Assembly (NCBI RefSeq): GCF_001676615.1
Contig: NZ_LYXZ01000017.1
Span: forward strand, 62,001-126,000
DNA: 64,000 nt
Direction of reading: 5' to 3'
Origin: Labrys sp. WJW
GTDB taxonomy: Bacteria > Pseudomonadota > Alphaproteobacteria > Rhizobiales > Labraceae
Shown: positions 8,347 through 16,167 of the stretch, piece after piece
How positions within the stretch are numbered: the stretch's first letter is position 1
Layout: each line of letters starts with the position of its first letter
Position numbers and translations under genes: made by a program
Notes under the pieces: generated by a model
Databases searched by the model: none
Told to the model about the DNA's origin: nothing
The model's input: only the letters and a program-made list of their open reading frames with translations

Positions 8347-9339
8347 TCAAATCGGGTCGAGATAGGGGTGTAACTGCGACGGAGCGAGTGCAGGCAGATC
8401 GGCGAGCCGCGCCGGATTATCGTCCCGCGAGTGCCGCAAATGGCTTTCGAGGGCGAGTGCCGCCTCCTCCACCCGCCCCTCGGCTAGGTGCTCGAGCACG
8501 GCTTTGTGCATGCCGATCATCTGGGGAATGTCGCTGCGCTCGCCATAGGTGCCGAAGGACAGATGCACCGAGATCAGCGGCAATTGGCAGCGATAGAGCG
8601 TGGCACGCAGTTCCTCATTGTCGCAACGCAACACGACGTCCTGATGCAGATCGGTTTCGAGCCGGTGCAGCAGGGACGCATCCGACCGCGCCTCGGCGGT
8701 ATGGGCCTGCGACACCCGTTCGAGCCTTTCTTCGATGATTGATGGTTCGAGCCCCCGTACCGCCTGCCGCAGAGCCGCCGGCTCCAGCAGGATGCGCATT
8801 TCGTAGAGCTCATCGATTCGGGCGGCGGTCAGCGGGCCGGCATACCAGCGCGCATTGACCTCCTGGCGCACCAGGCCGACGCGCTCGAGCCTCAGCAGGA
8901 GCTCATGGGCGATGGTCCGGCTGACGCCGAAATGCTCGGCCAGCGCCGGGGTGCGGATCTGGAAGCGCCCGAACAGCAGGCACGAGGCCACCTGGCGCTC
9001 CAGCGCAGGATAAATCAGGCTGCGCCAATTGCGCTGCCCGAGTTCGTGCCCAAGGCCCTCCGGCAGGGTGACATGCCCGGCAAGATCGCCCGGCCTCGCC
9101 GGTACCGTACGGCTGAGGCCCACGACGAGCCCACGCAATGCCGGCCTGCGATGGACCAGGCGTTCGGCCTCCAGACGGGCCAGGGCGACGACGGCCGGCA
9201 TGCGACCGACACCGAAGAGATCGGTGACTGCCTTTTCCCGGATGACGAAGCCGGCCGGCAGCGCGCCCGAGCGAATATGGGAGGCCAGCGTTTCGCCGAC
9301 GATCTCGTTCAATCGCCGTCTTGTCGCCGGCGTGCTCAT
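8347..9339 (-). CDS. GntR-type regulator with two winged-helix domains and an FCD domain
   Basis: The product is 330 aa from the ATG at 9339 (GGGAGGGGCGGC upstream). A normal FadR-type GntR protein is about 230-250 aa. Here residues 1-75 form a winged helix (LASHIRSGALPAGFVI ... MPAVVALARLEAERLV). A second one follows near residues 95-165 (QVASCLLFGRFQIRTPALAE, FGVSRTIAHELLLRLERVGLV), then an all-helical FCD-like effector domain (EMRILLEPAALR, HRLETDLHQDVV, HKAVLEHLAEG). It lies just downstream, on the same strand, of the binding-protein and enolase genes, which it probably regulates. Confidence 0.85.
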   Translation of the reverse strand: MSTPATRRRLNEIVGETLASHIRSGALPAGFVIREKAVTDLFGVGRMPAVVALARLEAERLVHRRPALRGLVVGLSRTVPARPGDLAGHVTLPEGLGHELGQRNWRSLIYPALERQVASCLLFGRFQIRTPALAEHFGVSRTIAHELLLRLERVGLVRQEVNARWYAGPLTAARIDELYEMRILLEPAALRQAVRGLEPSIIEERLERVSQAHTAEARSDASLLHRLETDLHQDVVLRCDNEELRATLYRCQLPLISVHLSFGTYGERSDIPQMIGMHKAVLEHLAEGRVEEAALALESHLRHSRDDNPARLADLPALAPSQLHPYLDPI

Positions 9340-9487
9340 GCCGCCCCTCCCCTCGCCTCCAAGCAGGCTTTTCCCACGAGGGTCCACCATGGACCTGCCC
9401 GAAAAGCCCGTCATGTTCGACATTCCTACAGCGCCCTCTCGATCGCACTCGTGACGCGATCGAAGGAAGCCCCCTGGCCTCGGCCCC

Positions 9488-10357
9488 TCAACGATAACCT
9501 GCTTCCGACAGAGCCCGAATCCGGGAAGCATTGGCTCGGTCGACGATGGCGGCTCCGGCATCAAGGCTTGCCGGCATCAAGCCATAGCGCAAATTGAGCG
9601 CGAGCTGAATCACCGGATAGAAACCCTGGGCATAGGGTTGCTGGTCGATGGTGAAGGCAAGATGTCCCGCTTCGACGAGACGCAATATGCTAGGCGACAG
9701 ATCGAAGCCGGCGGCATGGAGCGTGCGGCCTGCTCGTTCCACCGCCAGCCCGGCCCCTTCGGTGTCGGCCTGGCCGGTGGCGAGGATCGCCGAAATGCCA
9801 GGCTCTCCGGCCAGGACTGCCAGGATGTGCCGGGCGGCCTCTTCGACCTGATGACCCGTTATCGTCTCGACCCACGCGATGCCGTGTCCCTCCAGGGCAG
9901 CCTTGATGCCGTCGCGGCGCTCCTCCAACGCCGAGATGCCGGCATCATGGAGGGTGAGCAGCACGCGGCTGCCCGGCGCGATGGCCTCTGCCGCGCGCCG
10001 GCCGAGAGTCCGTCCGGCGCCGTCGAAATCCTGCGCGATGCCACTGAGCGTACCGGCACGGCCTTTGCCCTGGTCGATGTTGAAAGCCACAACAGGCACG
10101 CCCCTGGCATGGGCCTCGGCCACCACAGGTGCGAAGGCGGCGCCATCGAAGGCGACCAGTGCCAGCCCGTCGATGCCATCAGCCATGGCCTGGCGTGCGA
10201 GCACGGCCATCTCCCCGGCGTCCACCCCTTTCGTCCCCGTGAACGTTGCCTCGACATCCATCAGCGCGGCTGCATCCGCCATACCCTTGCGGACCGGGCG
10301 GAAGAAGTCCTCTTCACAGGTCACGGCGATGAATTGCAGCTTCAGCCGCCTTGCCAT
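9488..10357 (-). CDS. Sugar-binding periplasmic-binding-fold protein lacking a signal peptide
   Basis: The product is 289 aa from the ATG at 10357, which has an excellent GGAGGATCGTC ribosome site. It shows a two-lobed Peripla_BP_4 (RbsB-like) pattern: GMADAAALMDVEATF, ADGIDGLALVAFD, ARGVPVVAFNID, ISAILATGQADTEGAG and LAFTIDQQPYAQGFYPVIQ. The N-terminus (MARRLKLQFIAVTCEEDFF) starts directly with the first beta strand, and no upstream start gives a hydrophobic leader. No permease or ATPase gene is near. It lies 16 nt after the enolase gene and was probably co-transcribed with it. It may be an intracellular sensor or use another protein's export route; the ligand is unknown. Confidence 0.8.
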   Translation of the reverse strand: MARRLKLQFIAVTCEEDFFRPVRKGMADAAALMDVEATFTGTKGVDAGEMAVLARQAMADGIDGLALVAFDGAAFAPVVAEAHARGVPVVAFNIDQGKGRAGTLSGIAQDFDGAGRTLGRRAAEAIAPGSRVLLTLHDAGISALEERRDGIKAALEGHGIAWVETITGHQVEEAARHILAVLAGEPGISAILATGQADTEGAGLAVERAGRTLHAAGFDLSPSILRLVEAGHLAFTIDQQPYAQGFYPVIQLALNLRYGLMPASLDAGAAIVDRANASRIRALSEAGYR

Positions 10358-10373
10358 GACGATCCTCCCTCCG

Positions 10374-11486
10374 TCAGCGAGCCGTGATCCGCCTCGCCGA
10401 GCCCTCCGCCTGCAGGCCGGCGAGCGCCTGTTCGTCCCAGTCGATCCCCAGGCTTGGCTCCTGCGATGGCAGGGCATAGCCGCCCTCGATGCGCATCGCC
10501 TTGCCCGTCACGCCGTCGAGCTGGGGAATATATTCCACCCAGCGCGCATTCGGCACGGCGCAGCACAGGCCGACATGCAATTCCATCAGAAAATGCGGGC
10601 AGACGGCGACATTGAAGCTCTCCGCCATATGCGCCACCTTGAGCCAGGGCGTGATGCCGCCGATGCGGGCGACATCGACCTGCACCACCGAGCAGGCGCG
10701 CCGCTGCAGATAGTCGCGGAAATGCGAGGGGCTGTAGATGCTCTCGCCGACCGCGATCGGGATCGAGGTGGAGGCGGCCAGCCTGACATGCCCGTCGACG
10801 TCGTCGGCCGGCAGAGGCTCCTCGAACCAGCCGATATCCGCCTCGCGATAATGATGGGCGCGCCGGATCGCCTCGTCCACCGCGAAGGCCTGGTTGGCAT
10901 CGGTAAAGATCTCGAAGCCCTCGCCGACCGCCTCGCGCACGGCGACGAGGCGGCTCACATCCTCACGCACCGGCCTGCCGACCTTGATCTTGCAGCCGCC
11001 GAAACCATCGGCCTTCGCCTGGAGGGCATCGGCAACGATCGCCGCCGTGTCGAGCTGCAGCCAGCCGCCCTCAGTGGTGTAGAGCCGGACCCTGTCCTGG
11101 GCGCCACCAGCCATGACATGCAGGGGCAGGCCGGCCTTGCGGCAACGCAGATCCCACAACGCCGTATCGACCGCGGCAAGCGCGAGCGAGGTGATGGCTC
11201 CCACCGAAGTGGCATGGCTGAGGAAGAGCAGGTCGCGCCAGATCTGCTCGACCATGGCGGCCTCGCGACCGATCAGGGCCGGCGCGAAGGTGCGCGCCAG
11301 GAGTTCCAGGACCGAATGCCCGCCAGTACCGATCGTATAGCTATAGCCGATGCCGATTGCTCCATCGCTGTCGAAGATGCGAACGATCGGCGTCTCCTGT
11401 GCCACGAAGGACTGGATGGCATCGACGCGTTTCACCTTGGGTTCGAGCACCACCATCGACAATTCGATGCGTTCGATCCTGGCCAT
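10374..11486 (-). CDS. Enolase-superfamily dehydratase/racemase, mandelate racemase type
   Basis: The product is 370 aa from the ATG at 11486 (AGGGAGCCCAGC before it). Catalytic features of the mandelate-racemase subgroup are present: KIKVG (the KxK base), FTDANQAF (Asp metal ligand), WFEEPLP (Glu ligand), AVGESI (Glu ligand), QVDVARIGGI (Asp of the dyad) and CPHFLMELH (His of the dyad). Such enzymes abstract the alpha proton of a carboxylate, often an acid sugar, and dehydrate or racemise it with Mg2+. The substrate is unknown. A sugar-type binding protein and a GntR regulator next to it fit acid-sugar catabolism. Confidence 0.9.
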   Translation of the reverse strand: MARIERIELSMVVLEPKVKRVDAIQSFVAQETPIVRIFDSDGAIGIGYSYTIGTGGHSVLELLARTFAPALIGREAAMVEQIWRDLLFLSHATSVGAITSLALAAVDTALWDLRCRKAGLPLHVMAGGAQDRVRLYTTEGGWLQLDTAAIVADALQAKADGFGGCKIKVGRPVREDVSRLVAVREAVGEGFEIFTDANQAFAVDEAIRRAHHYREADIGWFEEPLPADDVDGHVRLAASTSIPIAVGESIYSPSHFRDYLQRRACSVVQVDVARIGGITPWLKVAHMAESFNVAVCPHFLMELHVGLCCAVPNARWVEYIPQLDGVTGKAMRIEGGYALPSQEPSLGIDWDEQALAGLQAEGSARRITAR

Positions 11487-11779
11487 GCTGGGCTCCCTGT
11501 ATCCCGCCAAGGCATTCGCATATTCCTGATCCCAGCCGCAGGAACGCGGCCGGAACAGGAATACGGCCTAGCTTTCTCTTCGGGCCATCAGAACGGCCTG
11601 TCCGGGCAAAGTCAAGCATAGTGCATGGAATATGCATTATAGAAATGTCACCAAGGCGGACCCGCAGGATTCGGCGGATTTGTTGGCGCGCGGGCCATGC
11701 AGCCGGTTCCGTCCCAACAGCCGGCGGCGTATAGTCGTGAGCGCTATCCGATCATCCGATAAGAGAGGGGACTGACGTG

Positions 11780-12079
11780 ATGCATGCTACCCCGATTACC
11801 GGTGCGCAGATTCGGGCCGGCCGTGCCCTGCTGCGCTGGACTGCCCAGAAGCTGGCGGATGCCTCCAGCCTCGGTGTGGCGACGATCCGGCGAGCCGATG
11901 CCTTTGACGACGTTCCGCAGATCACCAGCGCGAACGCCGCGGCCATCCGCCGGGCGCTCGAGACCGGCGGGGTGGAGTTCATCTCGGAACATGGCCGAGG
12001 CGTCGGCGTCCGCCTGGCTCGGCATCGCCTGCTGCAAGGGGCGCAATTCGATCATGTCAGCGACGGGAATGAAGGGTGA
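11780..12079 (+). CDS. Small XRE-like helix-turn-helix regulator
   Basis: The product is 99 aa (a GTG one codon upstream is an alternative start). It follows the common rhizobial pattern of a very short HTH_3 protein: ITGAQIRAGRALLRWTAQKL, then ADASSLGVATIRRAD and AAIRRALETGGVEFISEHG with a GVGVRL end. It should bind DNA as a single helix-turn-helix domain. The stop overlaps a GTG of the following secreted-protein frame. The target is unknown. Confidence 0.8.
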   Translation: MHATPITGAQIRAGRALLRWTAQKLADASSLGVATIRRADAFDDVPQITSANAAAIRRALETGGVEFISEHGRGVGVRLARHRLLQGAQFDHVSDGNEG

Positions 12080-12522
12080 GGAAGCTCCATCTGATTCTAG
12101 ACAGGCTCCTCCTGATCGGGCCATGGACACGACCAGAAGGGATCTGCAAGCGGCCAGACTGTTCTGGAGTACCCCGACGAGGTCCCCGCAGGGGCCACGT
12201 CGGGGTACTCTGCCTGGCAGCAACTGCTAGCTTAATCACCGCATCGTCCGCCCGGGCCTATGACTATATGGCGCTCGGCGTCGGCACGATGCCATGCAAA
12301 TATTGGCTTTCCACCACGCGCCTCGAAGGCGAAGGCAATAGCTGGATTCTCGGCTGGTGGACCGGGCTCAACAGCCGCAACGACAATCACTGGGTCGGCA
12401 GTCGCACGGATGGCAACGGCATCATCCTGGCGGTGAAGGGCGTCTGTCGGCACCAGCCCGACATGCTGCTAATGAACGCCATAGACAGCGTGTTCAAGAA
12501 AATGGCTAGCCCAAACAAATAG
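12076..12522 (+). CDS. Small secreted Rap1a/HdeA-like protein with disrupted N-terminus
   Basis: The mature-looking part (from about residue 62: AYDYMALGVG, CKYW, ILGWWTGLN, TDGNGIILAVKGVC, PDMLLMNAIDSVF) matches a group of small periplasmic alphaproteobacterial proteins with two cysteines and a W-x-x-G-x-x-x-G-x-N core. It is preceded by a good signal-peptide core (LCLAATASLITASSARA) but no start codon lies immediately before it. The only in-frame starts, such as the GTG at 12076, add about 40 residues that run through a 44-nt hairpin. Either translation really starts at the GTG that overlaps the preceding stop, or the palindrome has broken the original start. Function unknown. Confidence 0.55.
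   Translation: MRKLHLILDRLLLIGPWTRPEGICKRPDCSGVPRRGPRRGHVGVLCLAATASLITASSARAYDYMALGVGTMPCKYWLSTTRLEGEGNSWILGWWTGLNSRNDNHWVGSRTDGNGIILAVKGVCRHQPDMLLMNAIDSVFKKMASPNK
12167..12210. repeat. 13-bp perfect inverted repeat hairpin
   Basis: GAGTACCCCGACG (12167-12179) and CGTCGGGGTACTC (12198-12210), with a further CCCC-GCA-GGGG hairpin in the loop. No T tract follows. It lies inside the open frame of the secreted protein, directly before its signal-peptide core. Confidence 0.8.
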
Positions 12523-12702
12523 GTAGCCCCCGACGAGAATACCAAAAATTTACCACGCGCGCCGGCGCGTGTGTACATTCACGCCTGATCAATCGGTGTG
12601 CATTGACACCTTTCGCCCACCTCCATATACCCGATAACGTAACATTCCCCTACGTTACATCGGCTGGGCGGCTATTAATATTCACCAACGGAGACGGATA
12701 CT

Positions 12703-12987
12703 ATGTTAAGAATTGTAAAGATTGTTGCCGCCCTCGGATTTATTGCGGCAGCATCGGGAGCTGCGCAGGCCATGCCTGCCTCCCCACCGATGACGAAGGG
12801 CTCGCTGGTCGTCAACGAAATTGCCTTCCGCTGCGGTCCGGGCATGGAGCGCAACCGCTTCGGGCGCTGCGAAATCCGCCGCGCGGACCGCTTCCAGCGT
12901 CCCGGCCCGGCCTATCGCCGCCCGGCCTGCCCTCGCGGCACACATCCCGCCCCGTCCGGCCGGCGCTGCGTTCCCAATCGTTTCTGA
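12703..12987 (+). CDS. Small secreted Cys/Arg/Pro-rich protein
   Basis: The product is 94 aa with a clear signal peptide (MLRIVKIVAALGFIAAASGA, cleavage after AQA) and a short basic mature part with four cysteines in CGPGMERNRFGRC and CPRGTHPAPSGRRC. Comparable small GCGPG...C proteins are common in Hyphomicrobiales; their function is unknown. GGAGACGG precedes the ATG and a terminator follows, so it is monocistronic. Confidence 0.75.
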   Translation: MLRIVKIVAALGFIAAASGAAQAMPASPPMTKGSLVVNEIAFRCGPGMERNRFGRCEIRRADRFQRPGPAYRRPACPRGTHPAPSGRRCVPNRF

Positions 12988-13023
12988 AAAAAGGCGCCGG
13001 CTATCCGACACCGGCATTGCAAG

Positions 13024-13050
13024 GGGGCATGGCGAACCATGCCCCTTTTT
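13024..13050 (+). terminator. Rho-independent terminator
   Basis: A perfect 9-bp stem GGGGCATGG / CCATGCCCC with CGAA loop, then TTTTT, 37 nt after the small secreted protein gene. Confidence 0.9.
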
Positions 13051-13120
13051 CATGAACATCTTCCAGAAGAGCCGAGCGGCTTCTCGACCAGAAAACGCAC
13101 CAACACGAAGCATTCGAGAG

Positions 13121-13150
13121 AAAGTGCGACGTATGGAAATCGCACTTTGC
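13121..13150. repeat. Short hairpin resembling the AGAGCAAAGTGCGG repeat
   Basis: AAAGTGCGA and TCGCACTTT with a 10-nt loop, just beyond the 3' end of gnd. The AAAGTGCG / CGCACTTTGC stem is like the first hairpin of the dispersed element at 32731 and elsewhere, but the rest of that element is missing or degraded. Confidence 0.35.
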
Positions 13151-13156
13151 CCCGGC

Positions 13157-14581
13157 TTACTCGGCGCCGGTGTGCCAGGGGCCGTGATGGGCGCCGGGCT
13201 GGTCGATGCGCTCGAAGCCGTGGGCCCCGAAGATGTCGCGCTGGGCCTGCACCAGGTCCACGGTAGCCCGGCTGGCGCGCAGCTGCTGCAGATAATTGAG
13301 AGCCGAGGTCAGCGCGGGAACCGGATGGCCATTGGCGACGGCAAGGCCGAGGATCCTGCGGGCAGCCGGCAGGCTCGCCTTGAGCTCGCCCGCAAAATCC
13401 GGATCGAGGATCAGCGATTCCGGTGCCGGCGTCGCCGAGTAGGCGCGCGACATGCTGTCGAGCATGCGCGAACGGATGATGCAGCCGGCGCGCCAGATCT
13501 TGGCGATCTCGGCGAGCGGCAGGTTCCAGCCGAACTGCTTGGAACCGGCAGCCAGGACATCGAAGCCCTGGGCATAGGCCAGGATCTTGCCGGTGAGCAG
13601 GGTCTTCTCGATCTCGGCAATGACCTCAGGCGTCGCCGTGCCGATGGCCGCCCGCTCGGCATCGCCGAGGGCGCCGTTCACGGCCTGGCGCAGGCTGCGC
13701 ATGCCGGACAGGCCGCGCGCCTCGACCGCCGCGGCAATGGCGCTCGCCGGCACGCCGAGATCGAGCGCCTCGATGGCCGACCAGCGGCCGGTACCCTTCT
13801 GGCCGGCGCTGTCCAGAATGACGTCGACCAGCGGCTTGCCGGTGGCCGGATCGGCGGTGCGCAGGGCCTGCACGGTGATCTCGGTGAGATAGGAGGCGAG
13901 CGGGCCCTTGGTCCAGCCCTCGAACACGTCGGCAATGGCCGATGGCGTCATGCCGAGGCCTGATCGCATCAGGCCATAGGCTTCGGCGATCATCTGCATG
14001 TCGGCATATTCGATGCCGTTGTGCAGCGTCTTGACGAAATGGCCGGCACCGGCCGGACCCATATAGGCGCAGCAGGATTCGCCCTGATAGCGCGCGGCGA
14101 TCGCCGTCAGCACGGGCTGGACACGCTCCCAGGCCTTCTGGCTGCCGCCGACCATGATCGATGGGCCGTGGCGGGCGCCTTCTTCGCCGCCGGAGACGCC
14201 GACGCCGAGGAACTCGAAGCCTTCCGCCGACAGAGCCTGGTCATGGGCGACGCTGTCGCGGTAATTGGCATTGCCGGCATCGATGATGATGTCGCCCTTG
14301 GCCAGATGCGGCTTGAGCTGGGCGATGGTCTCGTCGACGGCGGCGCCCGCCTTCACCATCAGCAGCAGCGCACGCGGCGGCTTGAGGGCCGCGACCAGTT
14401 CCTCGATCGAGCGGCAGGCGATCATGTTGCCGGCGAGATCGCCGGCTTCGACCAGGGCCTCGTCGGTACGGGCCGAGGAGCGGTTGTAGACGGCGACCTT
14501 GAAACCCTTCTCGGCAATGTTCATGGCGAGGTTGCGCCCCATGACTGCCATGCCGATGACTGCGATATCTGCCTGTGCCAC
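13157..14581 (-). CDS. gnd: 6-phosphogluconate dehydrogenase, decarboxylating
   Basis: The product is 474 aa, the full length of the long (GndA-type) enzyme. Rossmann motif GMAVMGRNLAMNIAEKGF is at the N-terminus, followed by VYNRSS (typical of NADP-dependent forms). The 6PG-binding signature GVSGGEEGARHGPSIM and the catalytic K-x2-HNGIEY motif are present. The enzyme makes ribulose 5-phosphate, CO2 and NADPH in the oxidative pentose phosphate pathway. It stands alone; no zwf or pgl is in the window. Confidence 0.97.
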   Translation of the reverse strand: MAQADIAVIGMAVMGRNLAMNIAEKGFKVAVYNRSSARTDEALVEAGDLAGNMIACRSIEELVAALKPPRALLLMVKAGAAVDETIAQLKPHLAKGDIIIDAGNANYRDSVAHDQALSAEGFEFLGVGVSGGEEGARHGPSIMVGGSQKAWERVQPVLTAIAARYQGESCCAYMGPAGAGHFVKTLHNGIEYADMQMIAEAYGLMRSGLGMTPSAIADVFEGWTKGPLASYLTEITVQALRTADPATGKPLVDVILDSAGQKGTGRWSAIEALDLGVPASAIAAAVEARGLSGMRSLRQAVNGALGDAERAAIGTATPEVIAEIEKTLLTGKILAYAQGFDVLAAGSKQFGWNLPLAEIAKIWRAGCIIRSRMLDSMSRAYSATPAPESLILDPDFAGELKASLPAARRILGLAVANGHPVPALTSALNYLQQLRASRATVDLVQAQRDIFGAHGFERIDQPGAHHGPWHTGAE

Positions 14582-14835
14582 TTTCGGCTTCTCCCTGTTT
14601 GCCCGGGAGTCCCGAGCACATCGATCCTTTCCTTGCGCTATGCCGCCTTTGGCTCCGGATGTACAGGCCTCCCGTTCTCAGGAAGCGCCCAATATTTGGG
14701 CAATTGCGTCATAAGGCCCTGCCGGGAAACCGGCAGGCCGCCTGCCTGTTCGCGAGGCATTTCGAGCGAATTGACAAGATGCAGCATTTGCCGCCAGTTC
14801 CGGCACGTTGCTACCGGAACTCGGGGGTTCTCTGC

Positions 14836-16167
14836 GTGGATCCGATCGCCATCGCCAAAACCCTCGCACGGGCGCTAGCGGCCCTTGCCGTGATCGCCGT
14901 GCTGGCCTGTCTCTCGCTGGGGCTGGCCGACGGCCTGCGCCGGCCCGAGGCCATCAAGGATGCCGTCAGGCAGGCCTTTGCCAGCCAGAGCTTCGGCGAT
15001 CACGAGGCGTTCGAGCGCATCGGCCGGCATCGGCTCAGCCATTTCAGCGAATGCATCGGCCTCTCGACGGCGATCGCGCCGGTGGCTGATAATCCCGTCA
15101 CCTTCACGCTGCAGTCTCCGGCCCTGCTGTGGCAGCCGCCGAAATCAATCTGCGACAGCCTGCGTGACCAACTCGCCGGTACCGAGCAGCCACATTATCC
15201 CTATTCGCGCTACTGGCACGGCTATCGCCTCATTACCGAACCGTTCCTGTCGTTCTTCTCCTATCGCATCCTGCAGCTCTGGGGCGGCGCCTTCCTCTTC
15301 CTGTGCGCCTTTCTGGTGCTGGCACCGTTCTTGCCTCCCGTCCTCCGGGGTACGGCGAGCCCGGCGCGGATCGCCACGCTCGTCGCCGTGACGGCCCTGG
15401 GCCTGGTGATGACGGACCTGCCGATATCAGGCCTGACGCCGACCCATACGATTTCCCTCTCGGTCCTCCTGCTGTGCTGGGCGGTGGCCTTGCGCAAGCG
15501 GGGGCCGATGGAACTGCTTGGCTTCGCGCCCTGGGCCTTCGCCATGGGCGCGATCTACAATTTCTTCGATTTTCTCTACAATCCCGACCTGCTGGCCTAT
15601 GTGCTCGGCTGGACCTTCCTGCTGCGCGCCGTGCTGGCGGAGCAGCGCCCGCTCGGGGCCAGCCTGATGCAGGCGATCCTCTTGCAGGCCATTGTCATCG
15701 CCGGCTATTTCGCCATGTGGGCGACGAAATGGGGCCTAGTGGTCCTCGCCGGCCGGATCTTCGGGGAACAGACCTCGGTGCCGAGCCAGGATTTCGCCCG
15801 CTGGTTCGGCGGCGGCGACGGGGTCTACCGGCCCCTGCGGGCCCTCTACGAAATGCTCCTGGAAAGCGCGGCCATGCCTCTGGGCTGGTGGCCGATCGCG
15901 GCCTGCCTCCTGGCATGGCTCGTGCTGTTCTCGCTGGCGCTGCGGCGCGGCCGGGCGGCCGGCGCGCTCGCCGTTCTGGCGCTGACGCTCCTGCCGATGC
16001 TGGTGGTCGAGCTCAAGGCCAACCACACTATCCAGCATGCCTCCTTCACCTTCCGCCTCATCCCCTTCGCCCTGGTGCTGAGCATTGCGGGCATGGCGGC
16101 GATGCTGGGGCGCAACGGCCCCGTCACCAGATCTGCGCCGGGGCCCGCGGAGTGGGCTCGGTCCTGA
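14836..16167 (+). CDS. Polytopic membrane protein of unknown function
   Basis: I placed the start at the GTG at 14836 (GGGGG upstream), giving 443 aa; the frame remains open for 87 more codons, but that part lacks membrane or coding character. It has an N-terminal membrane anchor (LAALAVIAVLACLSLGLA), a roughly 100-residue extracytoplasmic loop with two cysteines, then about nine further hydrophobic helices. The layout (TM1, large loop, cluster of TMs) recalls GT-C-type glycosyltransferases or polymerases, but I see no diagnostic motif. It overlaps the convergent C69 peptidase gene by 44 bp at the 3' ends. Confidence 0.75.
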   Translation: MDPIAIAKTLARALAALAVIAVLACLSLGLADGLRRPEAIKDAVRQAFASQSFGDHEAFERIGRHRLSHFSECIGLSTAIAPVADNPVTFTLQSPALLWQPPKSICDSLRDQLAGTEQPHYPYSRYWHGYRLITEPFLSFFSYRILQLWGGAFLFLCAFLVLAPFLPPVLRGTASPARIATLVAVTALGLVMTDLPISGLTPTHTISLSVLLLCWAVALRKRGPMELLGFAPWAFAMGAIYNFFDFLYNPDLLAYVLGWTFLLRAVLAEQRPLGASLMQAILLQAIVIAGYFAMWATKWGLVVLAGRIFGEQTSVPSQDFARWFGGGDGVYRPLRALYEMLLESAAMPLGWWPIAACLLAWLVLFSLALRRGRAAGALAVLALTLLPMLVVELKANHTIQHASFTFRLIPFALVLSIAGMAAMLGRNGPVTRSAPGPAEWARS

